64,000 bases of DNA, taken from the NCBI GenBank assembly GCA_020631735.1, contig CM036168.1:101514036-101578035 (forward strand), written 5' to 3'. The translations under genes and the position numbers were made by a program. The stretch comes from Saccharum officinarum (lineage: Eukaryota > Streptophyta > Magnoliopsida > Poales > Poaceae). Of this stretch, positions 46,761 to 57,200 are shown in pieces. Every line of letters begins with the position of its first letter. Position 1 is the first letter of the stretch. A model generated the notes under the pieces. The model was not told the DNA's origin. It saw only the letters and a list, made by a program, of their open reading frames with translations, and did not search any database.

Positions 46761-46870
46761 TGTTGGAGTATATGTAGGCCCATGAGGCCAAGGCCCATGT
46801 GGCCCATGTATGGAGACTATATAGCTACCCTTCTAGGGTTAGCCAAGTAATGGATTCACTTTCTCCAACA
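46761..46870 (+). repeat. 3' LTR of the copia element (110 bp)
   Basis: Same sequence as 41227-41336 with no difference seen, followed by the TSD AGATC. Confidence 0.95.
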
Positions 46871-46875
46871 AGATC

Positions 46876-48542
46876 GACGCCTTGGAGGGCCACCACCGCT
46901 GCCAGGGATCCACCTCTTCAGTACCTCTGCACGTCAGTACTCAAGATCAATGTGCAACGGCAAAAGTGGGATTTGTTATGCATTTTTTTCTTTAATTTGG
47001 AAGTTCACTTTTTTTTCCTTTTCCAATCAATCTCACCACATATGGACTCAATGGCTTTTCTGCGCTAATAGATGTTAGACATATTGTTATGTTGTCCATT
47101 TTGTCAAAACTTAGCTTTATTTTTAAATACTGGCGATAGAAAAGCCATTATATGAGTATTTTTTTGTTAATTTCTAAGCCATGAGGGTTACCACGGAGGC
47201 TTCTTGTGTTGGCCTATTACTAGAATATACTAGATATGTGAATGTGATCCAGCGCAGAGAAGGCCGTCAGCATGGCCAGGATATTACAAAATGTTAATCC
47301 AATCTGACCTGCTCATCCTGTGTAGGTTAACCTAGCTGCTAACTACCAGACACCAAAGTGAGTGTTTAACTGCATTTGAAATCGTTACCCCTCAGCTTTG
47401 CTCCGTAGACCATTGCATTTCATCTGTTAGAGTCCACACCCACATATTGTGGTAGGTATGTTGTGGGAGAGTACAACCATGGTAGTTGGTCCAAACCTTG
47501 TGACATCCTACGCTACAGGCTCAAACTTTTCAGCAACATTGCTATGATCTTGATGAATACACCCACCATTTGTAGCATGCCATGTTGGAGCTTACAAGAT
47601 TCCAATATGGAATTTCTACAGCTAGTTTTTTATATGAAAAATGATACTATATGATTACTAAGGGCTTGTTTGGATCCCATGAATTGAAACCAATATCTAG
47701 AAAGTGCTTCCCATTTTCATTATTAGATTACTTTTCAATTCCTCTCAATTCTGGGACAAACAGGACCTATGGAAAAACTTTTAACGACAGATCCCATGAT
47801 TATTTCATATGACTAATCGAAAAGAGTAGTTCTAAAAAACTAGCAAAGTTAGTGACGTTTGGTTGCATCATTCTTGGATGTCATAAAGTAATGGAGGGAG
47901 CAATTTACATTTTGATCTAGTGGGTTCATTAATCATGTATATTCTATCAAGTTAATTATTCAGATAAAGTGGCTTAAATTTCTAAAACTGTTTATATATG
48001 CCATACATCTTTCTGGAATTTGTTTGGTTTTGGAACTTCAGAGTTACTAATATTGTTATGCTATGTCTCTATCAGGTATTGCATACCACTATACCAGCCA
48101 ATAGCCACAGATGACTCGCCACTCCAACGGTTAAGTTTGCCCATATGTGGGACTGGAACCTGCAAGGCCTCAATGAGACGAATGAAGCAACTTGAGATGG
48201 TTTCTAAAGTTTTGTTGTGTTGCACCTATACTTTTGAAGGACGATGATCAATGTTGCTAATCTGTTTGATTCTGAGGATTGTAATCATATGAGTTCACCT
48301 TTGTTTGTCTTTTGCAATACTATGGTACTGTATGGTATCGGCAGAGTCCAAGATCTTGGATGAGAAGTTGTAAAATGAGGGTGATGCTCCCATTTTATTG
48401 TTATTGACTTAAGGTGCAGAATTTGAAAGGTTGGAACATGTGAACTATGTGAAATTCAGAAATGCAATTCTCCAAATTTCCTTAGTGTGGCAATGGAGTA
48501 AATGGTAGGAAGTGCCCATATTGGGGTTCTTGCTTACTAATT
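46876..48542. other. Intergenic, with a likely Tourist-like MITE at 47661-47767
   Basis: 47661-47767 begins AGGGCTTGTTTGGATCCC and ends GGGACAAACAGGACCT, an imperfect inverted pair typical of small Tourist-like elements (about 107 bp). The remainder is AT-rich with no gene supported. The frame at 48020-48247 follows an acceptor-like 'tctatcag' but has no domain. Confidence 0.45.
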
Positions 48543-48544
48543 TA

Positions 48545-48634
48545 CTCCCTCCAATAGCCACAGATAACTAGATATGTAATAAAAGTTATGTATCTAGATA
48601 AAACAGAATGACTTGCACTTTGTAACGGATGGAG
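48545..48634. mobile_element. Short Stowaway-like MITE, TSD TA
   Basis: CTCCCTCC at 48545 and GGATGGAG ending at 48634 are flanked by TA on both sides. 90 bp, internally degraded. Confidence 0.65.
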
Positions 48635-49059
48635 TACATCAAGGCAAACACAATGGCATATGCTAAAAAAAAGGCAATCACAATGGCAAGTTGAGACCAT
48701 ATGAAACGTGGAACGGTATGCCTAGCTCCATGACGTGTTTGGATGCACCTCCAAAAAGGGCACCTGCGTACAGAAACAGCGCCAGCATGCGTGTGTGCGT
48801 CCCCATCCGCGGCCTATCTTCTCCACACCTCCATCCTGCATTGCGCTGCCATCTTAGGTGTGCTCCCTCTGCAAGCCCCCCGCCGCGCCGTGCAGTGCCC
48901 CGCCTGTTTCGCGCTTCACGCGGGGCCCACGTCGTCTGAGCGACAAGAGGGGAAGGGCGCGCGGCGCCTCCGATTCGGAAGGACACAGCCATGGCGTCGT
49001 ATGGATGCCCTGTCGGCTCCGGGAGAGACAATGCAGTAGAAGGTGGGGAGGAGAGATGC

Positions 49060-49465
49060 AACACTTGATCTACTTTTGAAACATCAAAATACAATAGTTG
49101 CAACATGCGTCTGAAGGCAATTTAAACACTTGAAACATGCTTCTGAAACACTGAAAAAACACCTGAAACATACTTGAAATCATGGTGACCATACGCAACA
49201 TCCAAAAAAACACATGCAACGTATGTGTGGAACATATGCAACATCCAGATAAACGCACTTGCAACATACATCCAGAAAACACAGATGAAACGTACCTCTG
49301 AAACATCTAAAACACTCGAAACATACACCTGCAACATGCCTCTGAAAACAATTGTAACATATGCAACATCCCCTGATCTACTTTTGCAACGTCCATATGA
49401 AACAAAATGCAACATACATCTGAAACACCTGAAACACTTGAAACATATATATGCAACATAAGGGA
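49060..49465 (-). repeat. Degenerate 'gaaacacttgcaaca' array, copy B
   Basis: Irregular units with gaaac(a/g)cttgaaacat, gcaacata and catctgaaacac phrases, the reverse complement of the copy A array at 19855-20270. Confidence 0.85.
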
Positions 49466-49550
49466 GGGAAAGGCTACGCCAGTCGATTCTGGCCGTTGGG
49501 GGTCGACGTCGGTAGCCAGCGACGGCTGCTCCGGAGCCTAGGCATCACCG

Positions 49551-49770
49551 GTGGTGGCGATGAGGACCGCCGCGACAGCAATGGCAACGGGGGCGCCTTC
49601 GCCCTGCAGCCTCGACTCCGTGGTGCTCGTCGTGATACCAGTGGTAGTGGTCGACACGGGCGCGGGGAACGACGGGGACTGCACGGTCTGCCTTGCGGAG
49701 CTTGAGCCCGGGGAGAAGGCCCGCGCGTTGCCGCAGTGCGGCCACTGCTTCCACATCGAGTGCTGGGGTG
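49551..49770 (+). pseudogene. Captured fragment of an ATL-type RING-H2 E3 ubiquitin ligase
   Basis: In the plus-strand frame from 49551, a hydrophobic stretch ([15 protein letters not shown]) precedes a RING-H2 half-domain: C-x2-C, about 14 residues with GEKARALP, then C-G-H-C-F-H-x2-C-W. That supplies zinc ligands 1-6 in ATL spacing. After the conserved Trp the frame runs into Gly/Arg-rich repeats and the last Cys pair is missing, so it cannot fold as a complete RING. The family attaches ubiquitin to targets at membranes. Located within copy B, so captured by the transposon rather than a resident gene. Confidence 0.75.
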
Positions 49771-50010
49771 GGGGAAAGGGCCGTCGGGGTGGGGGAGGAG
49801 GCCGCTGGGGTGGGGAGGAGGACGCCGGGGTGGAGGAAAGAGCCGCCAAGGTGGGGAGGAGGATGCCGGGGTGGGGGAGGAGCCGTCGCCGGCCAGGGAA
49901 GCAGCGATGGCCGCATCGTCGGGTATGGGGCAGGACACAAAGGGATAAGAATGGGGAGAGGTGCAAGAGCGTTGCAGGAGTGAGCAAGGCGTCCATCCAT
50001 CCGGTCGTCT

Positions 50011-51296
50011 TAATTATATCATTATCAAACGTGGAACAAGTCAATGAAGGTTTCATGCAATCTTGACATATCCAAGTGGCTCGAAACAAAGGGACCATGC
50101 AAATAGGTGTACCCCTTCCACCCTTCGTACAATGTACCCCTTCTGTCCTTCACACCATGGTTTTCAAAAGTGACGTCCCACGTTCCGCATTGTCGTTCCT
50201 CAACCCCAATGTTTTAGGAACCTGGCCGTTAGGGTTTTGTTTGTCTACTGCCTAGTTTCCTGAAGAGCAGTGGGTTCACGCTAGCTACATAATGTGTAGT
50301 ATATTATTGCATTATTAGTTAATTCTATTCTTTTTTATTCAAATTCAGGTGATCGATCGCTTTAATTTCTTTTTTCTTTTTTGAAACATGATCGGTTCGC
50401 TTTAATTTCAGCAAGTAGATAAGCGGAAATTTCTTTTTGAGAGGAAAACGGTTCCCTTACCTTCCATTTTTCTTTTTTTAGAGGAAAACGGTTCCCTTAC
50501 CTTTCAGTGTGTATACTGCGCCTGCGCTACATCGGTAGCAGATGGACTGCTCTGCAACCTCCATATTCAGCTGCAGCCACACCTGTCTAGCATGCTTTCA
50601 TTTGAGGAGATGGTCCTCGAGTTACTTCATACTCGATCGAGAGGCTCTCTCTAACAATCAGTTGACAGACAAATGCTACGATCCTTTCAGAACTTTGGAG
50701 TTTGGACTCCCAACAACGGCAGGGTGACAACTATAATCTACAGTCCACAGCTTAAGGACCAAAGAACCTCTCCTGACACCGGTGCTTAGCAGGCTACCAC
50801 GCGCGAACGCAGGGAATGCAGCCAAACAAAAAGAACATGGCCAAGTCAAGATAGCAAGTGAAAACCCAGATCGTCCAACAAGAAAACGCAGCTTAGTATC
50901 ACAGCTATATGACTGCAGACTGAACCACACCTGCAGAAATTTGCATAAAAAATAGAACCACACCTGCAGAAAGTTGTGGCTTGTGCAGCAAACACCATCT
51001 AACCAGAATTAGAGGTTCAAATAGATAGATATAAATATTTTTGTTTTCACAACCAAATAATGCACGATGCAGCTAGACAACTCGCAAAAGCAATGGTATC
51101 CAGAAATTTAAACACAGTGCTAAACACAAGTACTCTGGAGGTCACGGGAGAACCAAACATCATGATGTTTCTCCCAGCATGTTCATTTGCGAGCTGTGAT
51201 GACTGTTCTTTCCAGTCACATGCTCGCTTCCTCATTTAGAAGACGATACCCAGCAAGGATGCAGCATCAGGGGTTCTGTGGATACATGCTGCTCTC
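50011..51296. other. 3' flank of the eleven-exon gene; small direct repeats
   Basis: Includes two short tandem duplications: 50439-50500 ('gaggaaaacggttccctta' twice) and 50921-50975 ('gaaccacacctgcagaaa' twice). The part next to 51296 is probably the 3' UTR of the minus-strand gene. Nothing else recognised. Confidence 0.5.
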
Positions 51297-54200
51297 CTAG
51301 TCTTCCCTTGCCTTCTGCTGAAGCTGAGACAGCATGTTGGACGCCGCTGAGTCTCGTGCCTCATGAGGGGTGACCTTCATATCACCATCTGCACTCAAGT
51401 TGAAATCTGGGCCCGTAAGGTGGACACTGGCCTGGTACATATCTGCCAATGTAGGAGTACAAACTGTAAAAGATCGAACAAGTATGAATTAAAAGGTTGC
51501 CTGAGCTGGAGCAAAACGAGACTATGATTATATTTACCAGCGGACATTTGACTAATTCAAATTGTGATTAGGATGTATACGTTCTAAGATCATGCATATA
51601 GTATGGTATAAGAACTTGTTTAAGCACCTATCAGAGTCCGACTTTAAAGGTAGCTTTATCTGATAACTGTCGCCCGCTATATGTATCAGCTTTACAGTGC
51701 AAGAAGAGCGGACTGTGAAGCCTAAATCTGACTGCATTATTCTGATGCCTATATGGTCCAAGGACTCCATGCTACGACATGCAGGAACTTGAAAGATCAG
51801 TGATTATCAACCACATACCACCGGTAACTGACGGAAGTACCCTGTATCTTGGAAGAATCCAGTTGCTCTCACGGCATATGTCATTCAATTCCTGCAATGA
51901 CTACTGTCAGACAGAGGATTGTAGAGGCAGTCATGATAATAATTTACATCAGATGATTGTTTCTTGCCTGGCATCTGTCGCGAAGAAGGATGGCTTCTTT
52001 CAGTTTCTTCCTCTTTATGTTCATGGTTTGGCATCCTTCTCCAGAGCTAATTGGATTGGCAACTTCCATCATCTTCCAACTATTCTCATATTTCTTTAGG
52101 ATTGATGTTACTTTAGGTGTCATCTCCGTTTCTGCACATGGTTTGAAAATGATACACACTGGTTTGATATAACTTTAAGTTAAAAGATTGAGGTTGATTA
52201 GCAACAATCACACAGTTAAAAAGATATGTTGATATATATAGGTCTATTATTCTACGGGAATTGAAGTTGTCTTGCTAGTTGTCCTTGGGAGGCTAAATAA
52301 TGTTCATGCACTTGTATTCTGCAGCCTTATTTGGATGGGATGGTGACGCCCAACTCCATCATTTGGGACTAAGGTTCACATATATAAATCGAAGCCTAAG
52401 AGTACAAGGCCCTCGTGCTATGTTTAGTAACATTGTGGAATGGAAAGACAAGTTGTTTGCCACAAGATCATTTGATTTCACATTGTTATTGTCCATTTTA
52501 TCCAGATTTAGTTTTGAAAAGGTAAAATACCTGTCAAGATTGTTTGAATGTCCATTTCGTACTCAGCACTTCGATCTCCGAGCACAAAATGCTCACGGAG
52601 CTGAAACGTAGATAGGCTAAGATGAGTACACATTAGGTTATCAAGGAAAAGAAGAATTATGATCAACAAGCATCACTGTTACTTCAGAAATGAATTGCAA
52701 TATGTAACATACTGTATCATCTCGCATCTTCCGAAGTAATTGCAGTGTCGTATACTTCTGAATATCCATGCTACCTGTAATGCCACCTGAAATGCAATTT
52801 GAAGTATACTGTCATGTGGGGCCGACACTACAGCCGCCGGCCTCGGACACGAGGAGCGGCCAGAGCAGTCCCCAAGGGCGCGCATGGCCAGGAGCAGCTC
52901 GAGGAAGCTTAGGCGGCTGGAGGGGCTTTAGCCATTAAGGCAATTAAGTAGTTAAGGAGATTAGAAGTTAATGGCCGGTTAGAAGTAAATGGCCGGCATC
53001 AGTGTCAATGGAGCCGAGCTCCTATATGTACCCCCTGAACTCAGTTGAATGAGGCAAGCAAGATCAATTATCTCTAAACCCTTCCTATTGCTACTCATAA
53101 TCTCACCTCCTGCTGATCGGTAGTCAGACAAAAACCCTGGCACCCTTACCTAGTTCTAGCTACGAGTTGAGGAGCCAAGGGCCTCCTACCTTGGGCGTCC
53201 AGGCCCTTGACAACCAGGTATCAAGATTCCGGCAATCCTCTTCCACCTCCGCTCCACAAAACCACCCAGCCACCACTACGCCATCAGCCCCTGCCTCGCC
53301 AGCTCACTCAGCCACCTCCGCAACATCACCATGGCCAAGCCATCCAATGCTGACCTGGTCAAGCTCATCCGGTCGCTGTCCACCTCCCTCAACAACCTCC
53401 AAGAGCAAGTCGCCGCCCTGCAGCAGGAACGGCCGCCGGCGTCTTCTGGCTCAGGTTCACGAGGTTCGGGCCACGGTGACCGCCCCACCTCGGTTCCAAA
53501 AGCTGGACTTTCCCAAGTACGATGGGAAATCCGATCCGCTGGCCTTCATCAACCGGTGTGAATCCTGCTTCCACCAGCAGCGGATCGCGGCAGAAGAACA
53601 GGTGTGGATGGCGTCGTACAACTTGGAAGGAGGAGCCCAGATGTGGTTCATCCAGGTGCAGCAAGACGAAGGCACGCCGTCGTGGCGCCGCTTCTCTGAG
53701 CTCCTCAACCTCCGCTTCGGGCCGCCAATACGCTCCAACCCTCTGGGCGAGCTGATGGAGGCACAACACGTTAAGGCGTTCACGGCGGGTCTTCAGCCCC
53801 TGCTCAGCTACGACGTCGAGATTCATAATCCGCAATCCCTCGTCATCGCCATGAGCCTGGCTCGCAAACGGGAACTGCGCGAGCAGTGCGTCGCCGTCAC
53901 CGCGCCGGCTCCTGTCGTCTAGCCCAGCGGCCACCGGTCCGCGGGCTCCTGCCGGCCCTCCTCCACAGCTGGCTCTGCCTACGCCGCCAGCCCCTGTGGC
54001 TCCAGCACCGGCCGCCATGGAGGGCAGGCCGGTCAAGCGGACTGCAACGAGAAATTTGGCCGGGGCCACAACCGCGTCTGCCAACGCATTTTCCTCGATC
54101 TGGCTGAGGCAGAGGACGATGAGGACACAGAACCGATGGAAGCCGCGGTCGACAACCTGCTCATCTCGCTCTTCGCCATGGCGGGCGTCCGCACCAGCGA

Positions 54201-57200
54201 GACTATGCAGGTCCGCATCCAGTTGGGCGGGGCGTCCCTGCTCGCCCTATTGGACTCTGGCTCCACCCATAACTTTGTCTCCGAAGAGGCCGCAGCTCGC
54301 ACCTCCCTCCAGCTTCGTCCACGCAGCAACATGAAGGTCACCGTGGCGAATGGGGAACGTGTCGTGCCCCGGCATGTACCACATCGTATCCTTCTCCATC
54401 GACGGCGAATCCTTCTCCACCGACTTCTTCGCGCTGCCCCTGGCCGGCTACGACGTTGTCCTCGGCACACAGTGGCTGGCCTCCCTTGGGCTGATTCTGT
54501 AGGACTTCGGCGCACTCACCATGTCCTTCTGACACCGGGATCACCGGGTCTGCTGGAACGGAGTGGCCGAGGCCACTGGGCCTACTCTGCGGGCATGTAG
54601 CGCTGATTATCTCTTGCCGACCCTGCTGAAGGAGTTCGCCGCAGTCTTCACCGAGCCGTCCGGCATGCCACCGCCTCGATCCCGGGACCACTACATCAAC
54701 CTCATCCTGGGGTCCTCGCCCGTGGCAGTCAGACCCTACCGCTACCCCGCCTCCCACAAGGGCGAGCTAGAACGCCAGTGCACCACCATGCTGGCCCAAG
54801 GGCTCATCCAGCGGAGCACCTTGGCATTCTCCTCCCCGGTTTTGCTCGTAAAGAAGGCGGACGGCACGTGGTGCTTCTGCGTCGACTACCGCGCCCTCAA
54901 CGCCACCACGGTCAAGGACGCCTACCCAATCCCGGTGGTCGACGAACTCTTGGATGAGTTGCATGGCGCCCGGTTCTTCACCAAGTTAGATCTCCGCTCC
55001 GGCTATCATCAAGTTCGTATGAACCCAGCAGACGTGGAGAAGACGGCGTTCCGAACTCACGATGGCCTCTACGAGTTCCTCGTCATGCCATTTGGGCTCT
55101 GCAACGCCCCGACGACGTTTCAGGCATTGATGAACGACGTTTTGCGCCCATTCTTGCGTCACTTCGTCCTCATCTTCTTCGACGATATCTTGATCTACAG
55201 CGACTCCCTGGCCGGCATCTCCACCATGTTCGCGACGTCCTCACCGTGCTCCATCAACACCGCCTGTTCATCAAGTGGTCCAAGTGCGCTTTTGGCGTCG
55301 ACTCCATTGCCTATCTAGGACACATCATCTCGGCAAAAGGGGTGGCCATGGACCCTGAGAAGGTCCAAGCCGTCGCTGACTGGCCACAGCCCCGCTCGGC
55401 ACACGCGGTCCGTGGTTTCCTTGGGCTTGCGGGCTACTACCGCAAGTTCATCAAGAATTTTGGTGCAATCGCCGCCCCCCTGACGGCTCTGCTGAAGAAG
55501 GATGGCTTCTCCTGGTCTGAGGCAGCGAGCACGGCCTTCACCGCCCTCAAGACAGCCATCACGACAGCGCCAATGTTGACCCTGCCCGACTTCGCTCAGC
55601 CCTTTGTGGTTGAGTGCGACGCCTCAACGCACGGCTTCGGGGCCGTTCTCCTCCAAGACCAACACCCCATGGCGTTCTTCAGTTGCCCCACCACGCCTCG
55701 GCATCAGTCTCTGGCGGCATATGAACGGGAACTGATTGGGCTGGTCCTCGCCATTCGCCACTAGAGGCCGTACATCTGGTGTCGCCGATTTTTGGTACGC
55801 ACAGATCACTTCAGCCTCAAGTTCCTTTTGGATCAGCGCTAGGCCACGATCCCATAGCATCATTGGGTGGGCAAGTTGCTGGGCTTCGACTTCTCCGTGG
55901 AATACAAGGCAGGCAGCACCAATACATTGGCCGATGCCCTGTCCCGTCGCGACACCGAGGAAGCAGCGATCTTGGCCCTCTTCGGTCCGCGCTTTGACTT
56001 CATCGAGCGGCTTCGTCAGGCCAATGATCAAGATCCCGCGTTGGTTGCGATCGAGGAGATCGCCTCCATCCAACGCGCGGCTCCCTGGTCCATCGTTGAT
56101 GGCTTGGTGACGTTCCAGGGGCGCCTCTACATCCGGCCTGGCGCCCCACTTCTCTGGGAGCTCCTCGCCGCAGTCCACGACGACGGCCATGAAGGGGTCC
56201 AGCGCATGCTACATCGTCTCCGCCGTGACTTCCACTCGCCCAACCTATGAGCGGTGGTCCAGGACTTCATCCGCGCATGCGCCACCTGCCAACGCTACAA
56301 ATTAGAGCACCTGCACCCAGCAGGCCTGCTCCTCCCTCTGCTCGTGCCGGCGTCCGTGTGGACGGACATTGGGATGGACTTCATAGAGGCCTTGCTACGC
56401 GTGGGCGGCAAGTCGGTCACCTCACCATTGTTGATCGCTTCAGCAAGTACTGCCACTTCATTCCGCTGGCTCATCCCTACTCGGTGGAGTCCGTGGCACA
56501 GGCTTTCTTCTCTGACATCGTGTGTCTGCACGGCATCCCGCAGTCCATTGTCTCCGACCGCAACCCAGTGTTCACTTCGCTTTTCTGGAAGGAGCTCATG
56601 CGCCTCGCGGGCATCAAGCTCCACATGACGACGTCATTCCACCCGCAGTCAAACAGCCAGACCGAGGCTACCAACAAGGTCATCGTCATGTATCTACGTT
56701 GCCTTACGGGCGACCGCCCCCGCCAGTGGCTGCGTTGGCTGTCGTGGGCGGAATACATCTACAACACCGCCTACCAGTCCGCGCTCAAGACGACGCTGTT
56801 CCAAATCGTCTATGGCCACGACCCGCCCTCCATCCGCTCCTATGAACCAGGCGAAACCTGGGTCGCTGCGGTGGCCAAGAACATGGCAGAACGCGATGAG
56901 CTGCTGGCGGACGCCCGTGCCCGCCTGGAGCAGGTCCAAGCCGTCTACAAGCGCTTCTACGACAAACATCACCGTGACGTCCACTACCACGTCGAGGACT
57001 GGGCCTGGCTCTGCATCCGACACCGCGCCCCGGCATCCCTCCAGGGGGTCACCAAAGGCAAGCTGAGACCCCAGTTCTATGGGCCATACCGCGTCGCGGC
57101 CATCGTCAACGACGTCGCCTACCGGCTCGAGCTTCCTCCCCGCGCTCGCCTGCACGACGTCTTCCATGTGGGCCTTTTGAAGAAGTTCGTGGGCACGCCG

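Larger units (their letters stand above)
41227..46870 (+). mobile_element. Complete Ty1/copia retrotransposon with very short LTRs, TSD AGATC
   Basis: 5644 bp, flanked by AGATC at 41222-41226 and 46871-46875. Order: 110-bp LTR, primer site, gag, protease, integrase, reverse transcriptase, RNase H, polypurine tract, 110-bp LTR. Integrase before RT makes it copia. The two LTRs look identical base for base, so insertion is recent. The pol frame is open, but gag has two frame changes. Short LTRs suggest an Ale/Retrofit-type lineage (inferred). Confidence 0.95.
40592..47234 (-). mobile_element. Candidate non-autonomous Helitron interrupted by the copia element
   Basis: On the minus strand the right side offers A|TCTAGTATATTCTAG (start 47234) and the left side ends ATGGGCAAACTTGCTAG|T (40592). 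The left terminus resembles the end at 63301 (ACGGGCATCTGCTAG). Without the 5.65-kb copia insertion it would be about 1.0 kb. The hairpin is degraded and the 5' terminus is short, so this is tentative. Confidence 0.3.
48732..50010 (-). mobile_element. Dispersed element, copy B (inverted relative to copy A), with captured RING-H2 fragment
   Basis: Matches the reverse complement of 19375-20635 in order: an end with cgtttggat and gcgtgtgtgcgtcc phrases, a GC-rich block (48780-49030), the inverse TGTTGCAAGTGTTTC array (49060-49465), a junction 'gcaacataagggaggga...gattc-ggcc' equivalent to copy A near 19810-19860, then a GC-rich block. In copy A that last block is a different GC-rich sequence, whereas here it contains part of a RING-finger gene. 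Ends are approximate and no TSD was found. Confidence 0.65.

Noticed and set aside
43465..46791. Many minus-strand frames opposite copia pol (up to 229 codons)
   Set aside because: Shadow frames of the well-supported pol frame on the plus strand.
53331..53561. Separate small gene MAKPSNADL...
   Set aside because: It is the N-terminal part of the gypsy gag, separated from the rest by a frameshift.
53389..54757. Minus-strand frames opposite the intronic gypsy gag (231 and 139 codons)
   Set aside because: Opposite to recognisable gag and protease motifs; composition shadows.
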